This document shows, one piece after another, positions 54,637 to 61,826 of a stretch of DNA of 64,000 bases (the first letter of the stretch is position 1; each line of letters opens with the position of its first letter). The position numbers and the translations under genes were made by a program. The stretch comes from JAKIVR01 sp035933635. Its GTDB lineage: Archaea; Thermoplasmatota; Thermoplasmata; Lutacidiplasmatales; UBA184. The stretch covers positions 12,735 to 76,734 of the forward strand of contig DASYYY010000036.1 of NCBI GenBank assembly GCA_035933635.1, read 5' to 3'. The notes under the pieces were generated by a model. The model did no database searches. It was not told the origin of the DNA and worked only from the letters and a program-made list of their open reading frames with translations.

Positions 54637-54879
54637 CGCGGGCTATCGCATTCTCTCCGTCCTCCGCCCTGGAGTCGGTCAACCGGCCCCCTCCAGCCCC
54701 GCTTTTATCGGTCCAGGAGCCCCAAAAACGGCTCATGTGGACGTCTTGGCGTGGGTCCGCGGGAGAATCCCCATCAAGTCCCACTGGAGCGCGCGATGTT
54801 GGCAGTTGGCCAACCGGGGCAATCGAAATGCTTGCCGGGGCGAGACCGCAAGCGCCGTGACTCGCCTTAACGCGGGTGC

Positions 54880-55071
54880 TCAGCGAGCTTGCGGTATCGG
54901 AGCGGAAACCGCCCTCTGCTTCTCGAGGGCATTCCAGGCTCCCGCCTCGTACGCCAACAGGGGGCTGAAGATCGCGAAGAACCAGCCGTAGAATAGGGCA
55001 GACGGAACAGTTCCAAAAGCGACCGCCGTGCAGACGGCCGCCCCGACAGCGAACCACGTGGATTTTTTCAT
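54880..55071 (-). CDS. Small membrane protein (two helices)
   Basis: The 63-residue protein starts MKKSTWF and has two hydrophobic segments (about 5-22 and 24-42) with a short turn, followed by a polar tail. It is divergent from the small ribbon-helix-helix gene at 55139, with only 67 bases between the starts. An AT-rich stretch GGATAATCTC (minus strand, about 55097-55106) provides a TATA candidate. Function unknown; small two-helix proteins occur as holin-like or toxin-like products in mobile elements, but nothing shows that here. Confidence 0.55.
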   Translation of the reverse strand: MKKSTWFAVGAAVCTAVAFGTVPSALFYGWFFAIFSPLLAYEAGAWNALEKQRAVSAPIPQAR

Positions 55072-55138
55072 TGGATGACGGACACCGGATTGCACGAGAT
55101 TATCCTTACTTATGCGTTTTCCTGAAGGTTCCCACGGC

Positions 55139-55303
55139 ATGGCACGCCGCCGGGAGAAACTTCAGGTCACGATTCCTGGGGAACTCATCGCCTGGATGGA
55201 CCTCCAGATCAAGAAGCGGCGGTTCCACCACCGGTCACACGCGGTTGAGGTCGCTCTGCTCGAACTGAAAACTTCGATGGCAACGGCAGGGCGCTCGGTC
55301 TAG
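55139..55303 (+). CDS. Small ribbon-helix-helix DNA-binding protein
   Basis: The 54-residue product MARRREKLQVTIPGELIAW continues MDLQIKKRRFHHRSHAVEVALLEL in two parts that match the strand-helix-helix of RHH_1 repressors: a polar strand (KLQVTIP), a first helix and a second helix with the typical hydrophobic pattern. It probably binds the short divergent promoter it shares with the small membrane protein gene. An upstream in-frame ATG at 55112 would add 9 residues. Confidence 0.75.
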   Translation: MARRREKLQVTIPGELIAWMDLQIKKRRFHHRSHAVEVALLELKTSMATAGRSV

Positions 55304-55747
55304 TAGGCCGGTTGCCACCGTCCGGCACGCCCCTGTTAGAGGTCTTACCCTCACGGATCGGTGATGCACCGAAACAGCCCTCGCTCGCCGGGGGAGCGAA
55401 AACCCGCCCCTGTGACGGACCTTAATTGCTCTCGATTGCCAAATTATTCGAAAGCGCTTCCCGCTGGCCTGGACGGTTGACTGGGTCCCTCGGGTTGAGT
55501 TTTCAGTCGAAGAAGTCCGATGAAAGAACAAGAAGCCCGGAACCACCGGGAAATCGAAGCGCCCGCCTACCCGACCGAGCCGACGCCCGATGGGATTCGC
55601 CCCCGTGATGCCCTCTGAGCTGGTAGTCTCCTCCGCTCGCAAAGGCAACGCATTCGGGCCGCTAAGGCGCCTTGGCCCAGTCTCGGTACTATCGACCATT
55701 GAGCAGACCCACGGGCTCGACCGGCGGCCATTCGCCTTCCGAGGGGG
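55304..55747. other. Intergenic region within the element
   Basis: No firm gene is visible in these 444 bases. A 55-codon frame at 55590-55757 ends in a TGA that overlaps a GTG at 55754 of the DNA methyltransferase (GTGA), which would suit a coupled small gene, but its sequence shows no family or composition signal. Confidence 0.35.
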
Positions 55748-56791
55748 GTGGTTGTGAGTGGTAGCCTCAAGGTCCAGTCGCCCTCATTCTCGTCGGGGGT
55801 GCCGGTCCAAATCCCTGATCCAGCAAGATCTGATTTGGACCGACCCGCACCTGCGGAAGTCGTAGTCGTTGGACCAAAACTGGCCGGTCCTGAGTTCTCT
55901 GTTGTCCGGGAAGGCACCTACTTCTACGGAAAGGACCGGCGAACGGTCAACGGCCGAAGGCTAAACCGGGTCCTCGAGCGATATGGGAGTGTCAAGCCCG
56001 AGTTCTTTCCCGCATCGGCCCGTCTCGAAGATGCCCACGTGGCCTTGGCATCCGAACTTGAACAGTCGGTGGACCTGATACTCACTGACCCGCCGTTTGG
56101 GGTCACTTCGGCACCGTGGGACGTTCAGCCAGATTGGGCTGCACTCGCTCCAGGACTCCAACGAGTGCTGAAACGAAGCGGTAACCTCGTCGTGTTCGGG
56201 AATGCGAACAGCCTATTCAACGCGAGGGCGGGGCTCGACTCCGAATTCGATTTCGTCCGAGAGATTGTCTGGGTAAAATCCACCGAGAAGGGTACGCTTC
56301 GTCCCGGCCCCCTTTCCCCGAAGTTCCACCCCGCACACTGCCATGAGTCGATTTGGTTCTTCGGACCGAAGGGCGTTCCTGCATCTGCGAGGAAGTACCG
56401 CCCATACTCAATTCGGCGACCGACGGAGAAGTGGGCATCTCCGCAGAAAGTTCCTGTATCTCGGCTTCCGAATCAATGGGGAGGTGGCATAGCTCCAGCA
56501 AAGGAGCGCAAAAGAATCGCCAAGCGACCCTACCTCAACCCGGTCGACGTAGTTTGTTACCCCCCGGAGACCGGAGGCGCCTCGCTGTTTTGCGCCAAGC
56601 CGCTGCCACTCCTCCGTGATCTGATCCTCATGAGCACGGACCCGGGCGACCTAGTCCTGGACCCCTTTGCGGGAACCGGAACCACGCTCCTGACCGCTAT
56701 GAGGGTCTGCCGACGAGCCATTGGATACGAGAAGGATCCCGTAAACTTCGAAGAGTTGAGGAGGCGGCTTCACGGGAACAACAAGACATGA
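55748..56791 (+). CDS. DNA methyltransferase (N4-cytosine or N6-adenine, beta-type order)
   Basis: The 347-residue enzyme has the catalytic motif IV as DLILTDPPFGV near residue 115 and the SAM-binding motif I late, as VLDPFAGTGTTLLTA near 303, the permuted order of beta-class amino-methyltransferases. LKRSGNLVVFGN and LRDLILMSTDPGD are supporting blocks. The variable stretch between about 165 and 260 is the likely target-recognition region. No restriction enzyme lies nearby, so it is an orphan enzyme that may protect the element or mark its DNA. The start is GTG 55748 or GTG 55754; the first 60 residues are not conserved in style. Confidence 0.92.
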   Translation: MVVSGSLKVQSPSFSSGVPVQIPDPARSDLDRPAPAEVVVVGPKLAGPEFSVVREGTYFYGKDRRTVNGRRLNRVLERYGSVKPEFFPASARLEDAHVALASELEQSVDLILTDPPFGVTSAPWDVQPDWAALAPGLQRVLKRSGNLVVFGNANSLFNARAGLDSEFDFVREIVWVKSTEKGTLRPGPLSPKFHPAHCHESIWFFGPKGVPASARKYRPYSIRRPTEKWASPQKVPVSRLPNQWGGGIAPAKERKRIAKRPYLNPVDVVCYPPETGGASLFCAKPLPLLRDLILMSTDPGDLVLDPFAGTGTTLLTAMRVCRRAIGYEKDPVNFEELRRRLHGNNKT

Positions 56792-56823
56792 CGGTTTTCA
56801 ATCGCCTCGAGGCGGAGGCTTAG

Positions 56824-56994
56824 ATGTGCGATTACGACCCTGATCGGCTCACCGAACTCGAACTCGAGGTTTCCGCGCTCCGGGCTGAGCTTCAGGCCCT
56901 CACGACGAAACTCTTCCCACACAGCCTTTCCGAGGACACCCCGGGGGAGTCCAACCAGAGACTTAGCCGCGAACTTGAACGAAGGTATCTGTGA
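56824..56994 (+). CDS. Small coiled-coil protein of the element
   Basis: This 56-residue product starts MCDYDPDRLTELELEV and runs into a heptad-like helix (LTELELEVSALRAELQALTT), ending basic (RLSRELERRYL). The stop shares bases with the GTG start of the next gene (GTGA, 4-base overlap). It lies 32 bases after the methyltransferase. It is the first of three tightly packed unknown genes. Confidence 0.55.
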   Translation: MCDYDPDRLTELELEVSALRAELQALTTKLFPHSLSEDTPGESNQRLSRELERRYL

Positions 56995-57317
56995 TTTCAT
57001 CCCTGGCGGCCGCCGACGTCGGCGCCTTAACACCGACTGGCCCGGACCGAGATCGAACCTCCGAGAGTACGTTCGATAGCTGCCTCGGTTGCGGACACAA
57101 GATTCGACTCCCTTTTGCGCCGAACCGTCGCCTTTCTCGGAGAGCCTGCCGGCACTCCACTATCCTCATTTGGACGACGGTTGGGCGACGCCACTACACG
57201 GACGTAGGCGCCCGACCGTGCCGCCGCAAGCTGGATGTGGGAGGAATCAGGCTTCCGAAGCGCTGCGACTCCGCCGAACTTGGGCAACTTCCGATTTCGC
57301 TCGAAGAGGGTTGGTGA
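56991..57317 (+). CDS. Small Cys/Arg-rich protein, possible zinc ribbon
   Basis: The 108-residue product begins with GTG 56991 inside the TGA of the preceding gene. It contains a CLGCGH pair followed by basic RLSRRACRHS, which could form a zinc ribbon, and later single cysteines (ARPCRRKLD, PKRCDSAE). Its stop is 3 bases before the next ATG. The coupling on both sides is the main support for this gene. Confidence 0.45.
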   Translation: MISSLAAADVGALTPTGPDRDRTSESTFDSCLGCGHKIRLPFAPNRRLSRRACRHSTILIWTTVGRRHYTDVGARPCRRKLDVGGIRLPKRCDSAELGQLPISLEEGW

Positions 57318-57320
57318 ACC

Positions 57321-57773
57321 ATGCCGGACGCTCCTGCGGCGAGGGGCCCATCAGCTGAGGGTTCATCCTCAATTCGTCCCACCGGCGGATCGATTGACGC
57401 CTATCTTACCGCTCATGCGCCCCTCGGACCCGTGTACCTTCGGGCAGGATCTTTCAACACCGACGAGGTTCGCAAGTACGAGGTCGTCGGAATCGCCGTT
57501 TTCCGACACCATGGCAAAACAGCGCCCGTCCTACTGCTGCGGGATCGAGCTTCCGACAATCTCGGTTTGATCCTGAATCCACCGCAAGTCCGGCAGATAA
57601 GGGGCCTCTTGCCCAACATCTGCGACTTTTCCGAACTTTGCGGCTATCGGCTCACGCTCGAAGCCAAGGAGACTGGAGTGGGGTTCAAGCGAGACGGGAA
57701 GCCGCAGGTCGGGTTCGTGGTCACGAGCCTTGAGCCGCACAAGGCATCGGAATATCGCCGGGTGGCTCTGTGA
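57321..57773 (+). CDS. Element protein of unknown function
   Basis: The 150-residue soluble protein has a polar N terminus and then a beta-rich core with patterned strands (GPVYLRAGSF, YEVVGIAVFRHHGKTAPVLLL, GYRLTLEAKETGVGFKRDG and PQVGFVVTSLE). This resembles a small beta-barrel, but no family was recognised. It ends a tight three-gene group behind the DNA methyltransferase and is followed by the inverted-repeat cluster. Confidence 0.6.
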   Translation: MPDAPAARGPSAEGSSSIRPTGGSIDAYLTAHAPLGPVYLRAGSFNTDEVRKYEVVGIAVFRHHGKTAPVLLLRDRASDNLGLILNPPQVRQIRGLLPNICDFSELCGYRLTLEAKETGVGFKRDGKPQVGFVVTSLEPHKASEYRRVAL

Positions 57774-57786
57774 CCGCCCCGGCGTT

Positions 57787-57890
57787 GCCCGCGGCTGCGT
57801 TAGCAAGCCGCGGGCCAACAAATGTACTAACGTACATTTGTTTCGCTGTACAACTGTTGAGTGTTCCACCCGCCCGCTTCGGTGGGCGGG
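57787..57890. promoter_or_regulatory. Cluster of three inverted repeats upstream of the integrase operon
   Basis: Three stems lie in 104 bases. They are GCCCGCGGCT-N9-AGCCGCGGGC (57787-57815), AACAAATGTAC-TAAC-GTACATTTGTT (57817-57842) and CCCGCCC-N8-GGGCGGG (57869-57890). The first is GC-rich and terminator-like, the second is AT-rich and operator-like, and the third ends directly before ATG 57892. Likely roles: end of the upstream operon plus control of recombinase expression, or recombinase arm-binding sites. Confidence 0.6.
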
Positions 57891-57891
57891 A

Positions 57892-58089
57892 ATGAGCGGT
57901 CCGAACGCCCTGAACCGTCGGCTGACCTTTACGCTCTGCAACCGTACGATCCGGTTCGGCTACGGCTTGCGACACTTGGTCAAGGTCCACCACCTGACGT
58001 GCGAGGAGTCGCTCGTACAGGTCCACCAGATGCGACGAAAGGCGACTTACACCAGCCGGGCCCAAATCGAGGGGGTGGGGTGTGAATGA
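57892..58089 (+). CDS. Small basic protein coupled to the integrase (possible recombination directionality factor)
   Basis: This 65-residue basic protein starts MSGPNALNRRLTFTLCNRT and ends RRKATYTSRAQIEGVGCE. Its last 8 bases overlap the integrase start at 58082. GGGCGGG lies right before its ATG. Size, charge and coupling would suit an excisionase-like factor or a small DNA-binding regulator, but no family match is claimed. Confidence 0.55.
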   Translation: MSGPNALNRRLTFTLCNRTIRFGYGLRHLVKVHHLTCEESLVQVHQMRRKATYTSRAQIEGVGCE

Positions 58090-59044
58090 TCCCCTGATTG
58101 GGCCGCCAGTCCCTACATGTAGCGGTAGCTCGTCCCGTCGGTCGGAGGTCTCGTTGCCGCACGGCGTATGGTGGTGGCGGGAGCAAGCCAAGCGGTTCGT
58201 CGAGGAGAAATCGGGCAACGAGGAGATATCTGAGAAATGGCGGGGAGAGATGGATCGGGTGCTGTGGGGCTATCCCACCGTCTTCGGGCGGGTAGGGATC
58301 GAGCGGATTCCCACTGCCCCAAAGAGCGTCACAAGGGTCCACATCCGCGCGCTGAAGGCGTCGACCATATTCGCTCGGTCCACGATGGCAACGCGCCTAG
58401 TGATCCTGCGCGAGTTCGTTCGATGGGCCAAGAACCCACTGGCCGCGGACAAGGGTTTGTGGATGTACGACCGCGGGGAGCCTACCCATCGCCGATGGCT
58501 CAGCCCGGAGCAGCTTGGGGCGATGTACCGGGCGGCCGAAGGCAGGGAGAAAGTCGTGGTCGCGCTCGAGGGGTTCAACGGGCTTCGACGGATCGAGGTT
58601 CTACGGCTCCGCGTACGCGACCTGGACTTGGATCTCGCGGGCCCCACGATGAACGTCCTGGGGAAGGGCAGGTACGGGGGCAAGCTGCGCCGCATCCCGA
58701 TTTATCCGAGCGTCTACCCCGTCTTGGTCGGGTGGACTCACGGGAAGGCACCGGACACGAAGCTCTACCCCTGGCACGCCCGGACGGCGGACCACGACCT
58801 GCGCCACGTGGGCGTGAAAGCGGGCCTCGGGATCAGGGTGAGCGGGCACGATCTGCGGCGCTCGTTCGCTCGGATCTCGTACGAGAGCGGGATGCCGCTC
58901 GTCGTCCTCCAGCGCATCCTGGGGCACAAGTCGGTCGAGATGACCTCGCATTACGTGGGTGCCAACGAGGTCGAAATGGTCGCCCAGAGCGAGAAGTTCG
59001 AGGCCGCGATGAGACCCTATCTCGTGTCCGCCGAAACTACCTAA
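58082..59044 (+). CDS. Tyrosine recombinase (integrase) of the element
   Basis: The 320-residue enzyme has the full catalytic set of phage-integrase-type recombinases. The first Arg is in FNGLRRIEVLRLRVRDLDL (near 168), the Lys in GKGRYGGKLRRIPIY (near 200), HxxR in SGHDLRRSFARISYESG (near 258), His in LQRILGHKSVEM (near 281), and the nucleophile Tyr in SHYVGANE (near 291). The N-terminal half has a core-binding-like helical region. The start is GTG 58082. It ends 51 bases before the tRNA-Thr that carries the right att repeat, the classical arrangement for self-integration. Confidence 0.95.
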   Translation: MNDPLIGPPVPTCSGSSSRRSEVSLPHGVWWWREQAKRFVEEKSGNEEISEKWRGEMDRVLWGYPTVFGRVGIERIPTAPKSVTRVHIRALKASTIFARSTMATRLVILREFVRWAKNPLAADKGLWMYDRGEPTHRRWLSPEQLGAMYRAAEGREKVVVALEGFNGLRRIEVLRLRVRDLDLDLAGPTMNVLGKGRYGGKLRRIPIYPSVYPVLVGWTHGKAPDTKLYPWHARTADHDLRHVGVKAGLGIRVSGHDLRRSFARISYESGMPLVVLQRILGHKSVEMTSHYVGANEVEMVAQSEKFEAAMRPYLVSAETT

Positions 59045-59094
59045 ACCCCACCGGCACTTGGTTCACACCGGAAATCCTCGTCGAGAAAAAAGTG

Positions 59095-59110
59095 TGCCGC
59101 CATAGCTCAG
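59095..59110 (+). repeat. attR candidate overlapping the tRNA-Thr 5' end
   Basis: This is identical over 16 bases to 46736-46751. It covers the acceptor-stem 5' strand and the start of the D arm. Use of the 5' rather than the 3' end of a tRNA is uncommon and implies that the promoter of the tRNA now comes from the element side. Confidence 0.75.
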
Positions 59111-59168
59111 TCGGTGGAGCGGCTGATTTGTAATCAGCAGGTCGGGGGTTCGATTCCCTCTGGCGGCT
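59096..59168 (+). tRNA. tRNA-Thr (anticodon UGU)
   Basis: This 73-base cloverleaf has acceptor stem GCCGCCA/TGGCGGC with discriminator T, D arm GCTC...GAGC, anticodon stem GCTGA/TCAGC with loop TTTGTAA giving anticodon TGT, and a T arm with GGTTCGATTCC. No intron is present and no CCA is encoded. It reads ACA threonine codons. The first 15 bases are part of the element att site. Confidence 0.95.
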
Positions 59169-59227
59169 TGCGGTCTCAGCAGGAACGGCGGATTCGCCCG
59201 GGACCTCTCGCGGGTCGACCCTCGCGC

Positions 59228-59278
59228 ATGGTATTATAGTATTGAAATCTTTACCATGTAGTACGGAATACCGGGTAT
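59228..59278 (+). promoter_or_regulatory. AT-rich promoter/operator of the AbrB-PIN pair
   Basis: An unusually AT-rich island includes TTATAGTA (TATA candidate), the inverted repeat ATGGTA (59228-59233) / TACCAT (59252-59257), and the short palindrome ATACC-G-GGTAT (59268-59278) overlapping the antitoxin ATG. Antitoxins of this type normally repress their own promoter, so these are candidate operator sites. Confidence 0.5.
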
Positions 59279-59546
59279 GGCGAGCGGCAGCGGGACGATC
59301 AGCCAGAAGGGTCAGATCACGGTGCCGAAGGATGTACGCGATGCCCTGGGGCTTCACCCGGGGGACCGGCTCTTGTTCGACGTGGAGGAGGGCGACCGTG
59401 CCGTCGTTCGGAAGGCGCGACCCACGCGCCTGACCGAAATCCTTGGGGCGTGGGGAACTTCAACAGAGTCGGGCGTCGAGTATCAGCGGCGTGTGCGCAA
59501 CGAGTGGGGAGCACGTGACCGGCCCAAGAGTGCTCGTCGACACTAA
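59277..59546 (+). CDS. AbrB/SpoVT (MazE/VapB-like) antitoxin
   Basis: The 89-residue product has the AbrB swapped-hairpin signature GTISQKGQITVPKDVRDALGL (split: GTISQKGQITVP and KDVRDALGL), followed by HPGDRLLFDVEEGDRAVV. The C-terminal half is polar, as expected for the toxin-binding tail. It overlaps the PIN gene by 32 bases. It should bind its own promoter and neutralise the toxin. It lies outside the att repeat, in host DNA. Confidence 0.93.
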   Translation: MASGSGTISQKGQITVPKDVRDALGLHPGDRLLFDVEEGDRAVVRKARPTRLTEILGAWGTSTESGVEYQRRVRNEWGARDRPKSARRH

Positions 59547-59946
59547 CGTCTTTCTGGCCGCACGGACGAGGCAAGAGTCCGGACACGCGGCTTCTCGCCG
59601 GTTCTTGGATGCGGTCGACGACGGACGATTCGAAGCTTTGGTCTCCGTCCTAACGCTGGCCGAGCTGCGAGCGGGTTTCACCACCGCACAGATTCCGGCA
59701 CTGTGGACGCCGTTCCTAAGCCATCTCCGAGCATCACGTTCTTACTCGGTCGAACCCGTGGACGAGTCGATCTCGCTCCTCGGGGGAGAGCTCCGAGGGT
59801 CCACCGGTCTCACGCTCCCCGATGCGTTGATCCTCGCGACCGCCCAACTACGCGGCGCCGAACTGGTGGCGACGCAGGACCTCGAGCTGCTTCGCGCGAA
59901 GGGGCCGGTGGTATCGAAACGGCCCGACGACATCGTACGGGATTGA
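59515..59946 (+). CDS. vapC: PIN-domain toxin (VapC-like)
   Basis: The 143-residue ribonuclease has the PIN acidic set: PRVLVDTNVFLAAR with the first Asp near residue 8, LTLAELRAGF with the Glu near 48, and LTLPDALILATAQL with an Asp near 103, plus VATQDLELL at the end. VapC enzymes cut tRNA or rRNA when freed from the antitoxin. GTG 59515 starts inside the antitoxin gene, implying translational coupling. All metal-binding acids are present, so it is probably active. Confidence 0.93.
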   Translation: MTGPRVLVDTNVFLAARTRQESGHAASRRFLDAVDDGRFEALVSVLTLAELRAGFTTAQIPALWTPFLSHLRASRSYSVEPVDESISLLGGELRGSTGLTLPDALILATAQLRGAELVATQDLELLRAKGPVVSKRPDDIVRD

Positions 59947-60114
59947 GCAGTCCCACCCTCTGCGACTTCCACCGGCTCGGTGGGAACCGAACTTTGCGGT
60001 CTTGCGCTCGGGCAGCTCACACACAGGTTCCGTTCCGCGGCGCACCCCTTCGCGCGCCCTTGGGCCACACCGGGCGGGGATAGGCCTACATGGGCAGTTC
60101 CCATTCCGCCGCTC

Positions 60115-60615
60115 ATGCCCGACACGTGGCTCGGAGATGTGGGGATTCGTGTCACCGACCTCGAAAGGTCTCTACGGTTCTACACCTCGCTTCTCGACCT
60201 TGAACCGATCGATCGCGGCGGAGACGAGGACGGCGAGTACGTGCTGCTCCGTGACCGGCGGTCCGGTCAGCGACTCGAGCTGAATTGGTACGCCGAACAG
60301 AGCCCGTTCTGGTCGCCGTTCACCGCGGGTGAAGGCCTCGATCACCTCGAGGTCCGCGTGCGCGACGTCCCCGCCATGCTGGAGCGGTTGAAGCAGCTCG
60401 GGATTCCCCCCGCCACGCGCAAGCTGTGGGTCAATCCGGCGGGCATCGACCGACTGTCCAGCGACCCGGCCGCCCAGCCGATGATCGAACAGGACGTTTG
60501 GACCACCAAGAAAGGGCACCGGATCGTATACGTGCAGGATCCCGACGGGCACTTCCTTTGCCTTTACGACCACCCCGAGGAGCCCTGGGACGGGCCGATT
60601 CCCGACCACTACTGA
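60115..60615 (+). CDS. VOC/glyoxalase-family protein
   Basis: The 166-residue protein has two beta-alpha-beta-beta-beta units: DVGIRVTDLERSLRFYTSLL with RLELNWYAE in the first, and LDHLEVRVRDVPAMLERL with HRIVYVQDPDGHFLCLYDH in the second. Metal-site candidates include His/Glu in DHLEVR and E/D in the paired strands. Possible roles include lactoylglutathione lyase-like or ring-cleavage dioxygenase-like chemistry; the substrate is not evident. ATG 60115 was chosen since upstream in-frame residues do not belong to the fold. Confidence 0.88.
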   Translation: MPDTWLGDVGIRVTDLERSLRFYTSLLDLEPIDRGGDEDGEYVLLRDRRSGQRLELNWYAEQSPFWSPFTAGEGLDHLEVRVRDVPAMLERLKQLGIPPATRKLWVNPAGIDRLSSDPAAQPMIEQDVWTTKKGHRIVYVQDPDGHFLCLYDHPEEPWDGPIPDHY

Positions 60616-60705
60616 GCGGCTCCCGTGGGGAATCCAGAACCCCCGCTCGAACCTTGGCGCGCGCCGGATTCCCGAAGATAAGTAGCTCGAGCCGCTGGGG
60701 CGCTC

Positions 60706-61761
60706 GTGATCGCGCCCCGTCTGCTCGTCCCGGGATTGACGGTCCTTGTGGTCGCACTCTTCCTGTGTCCTGCGGGATCTTCGGACGGGGCGCTCGTCCC
60801 GGGCGCAAGCCTCCGTCCTGCGCCGTCTACTTCCGCGTGGACCCAGCTGGCCCTGACGGTCCATCCGCCGGGACTCGAAGGGGCCGGGATGACGTACGAT
60901 CCGGCCGGCAAACTGGTCGTCCTCTTCGGGGGGGTCGAGAATTCGAGCGGTACGTGGGTCACCACGAACGCGACCTGGGAGTACTCCGGCGGCGTCTGGA
61001 CCAAGGTTCATCCCCGGGTCGCTCCGAGCCCTCGGGCGGGCGTGTATCTGGCGTGGGACGCCTTCGACCGCTACCTCGTGCTCTTCGGAGGAACGAGTTC
61101 GATCCAGTCGTGTTGTCACTATCTCAACGACACATGGAAGTTTTCGAACGGGAGCTGGACGAAACTACGTCCCCAGACCGCTCCGGAGCCCCGCGCATAC
61201 GGTCAGGTCGCCTACTATCCGGCGATCCATTCGGTCTTTACGCTCGACGGGGTCGGAGGTCCGAACGGGGCGTACGGCAACGACTCCAACATCTGGGCCT
61301 TCAGTGGGGGGAATTGGATGAAGCTCGGTCGGGACCAGTGGGGTGCCGCGCTGGGGAGCTTGGGCCCGTACCCACCGGGGCATGACCTGGTCCATGTAGG
61401 CTGTGGGGCGCCCGGATTCTTCACCGAGATCTATCGCGGCGGCCATTGGATTCAGCTCAAGTACCAATCGGCCACCCTCGGCCCGTGCGACGACCCGTTC
61501 GTCTGGGATCCGCTGTACAACGCGTCGCTTCTGTTCGACGGTGGTTCGGGCCAGAACGTCAGCACGTGGGTGTTCCAACGAGGAACGTGGTCCAGCCTAG
61601 GCGCGGCGAACTCGCCCCCGTTCGGTGGCCAAGCGGTCGCCGTCTATGATGTGGCGGATCGCTACGTTCTCGAGTTCGGGGGCGCCACGAACTACTGCGG
61701 GACCACGGGGCGCGCGGGGAACTCTGCCTGCCTGCTCAACGAGACTTGGGTGCTGAGGTAA
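60706..61761 (+). CDS. Secreted kelch-like propeller protein, six blades
   Basis: The 351-residue product has a signal peptide (about 5-25) and about six kelch-like units (for example MTYDPAGKLVVLFGG, then ATWEYSGGVW), one of them degenerate (near residue 230). This corresponds to a single propeller, half the size of the relatives at 2-2590 and 44429-46501. There is no PKD domain or C-terminal helix. The start is GTG 60706 with TATA-like GATAAGTAG about 26 bases upstream (leaderless). Cys pairs are present in blades 2 and 6. The likely role is extracellular binding. Confidence 0.82.
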   Translation: MIAPRLLVPGLTVLVVALFLCPAGSSDGALVPGASLRPAPSTSAWTQLALTVHPPGLEGAGMTYDPAGKLVVLFGGVENSSGTWVTTNATWEYSGGVWTKVHPRVAPSPRAGVYLAWDAFDRYLVLFGGTSSIQSCCHYLNDTWKFSNGSWTKLRPQTAPEPRAYGQVAYYPAIHSVFTLDGVGGPNGAYGNDSNIWAFSGGNWMKLGRDQWGAALGSLGPYPPGHDLVHVGCGAPGFFTEIYRGGHWIQLKYQSATLGPCDDPFVWDPLYNASLLFDGGSGQNVSTWVFQRGTWSSLGAANSPPFGGQAVAVYDVADRYVLEFGGATNYCGTTGRAGNSACLLNETWVLR

Positions 61762-61826
61762 TCCCTACGCGGAGCGTGCGGCGGTCCCGGGTCACCCCTT
61801 GCGGGGACCCCGCGCGTGCTGCACTG

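Larger units (their letters stand above)
46736..59110. mobile_element. Integrated element (provirus or integrative plasmid) in the 5' end of tRNA-Thr
   Basis: The element is bounded by a 16-bp direct repeat derived from tRNA-Thr(UGU), with an intact tRNA restored at the right end and a tyrosine recombinase gene 51 bases inside it. It carries a second, serine-type recombinase, an orphan DNA methyltransferase, ribbon-helix-helix candidates, small overlapping unknown genes and a tailspike-like beta-helix protein. Base composition between about 50.5 and 54 kb is visibly AT-richer than the flanks. No capsid, packaging ATPase, replication protein or conjugation gene was recognised, so virus versus plasmid is undecided; the element may also be partly decayed. 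Confidence 0.75.

Noticed and set aside
55590..55757. A 55-codon frame overlapping the methyltransferase start by GTGA
   Set aside because: The overlap is attractive, but there is no other support. It is mentioned in the intergenic entry only.
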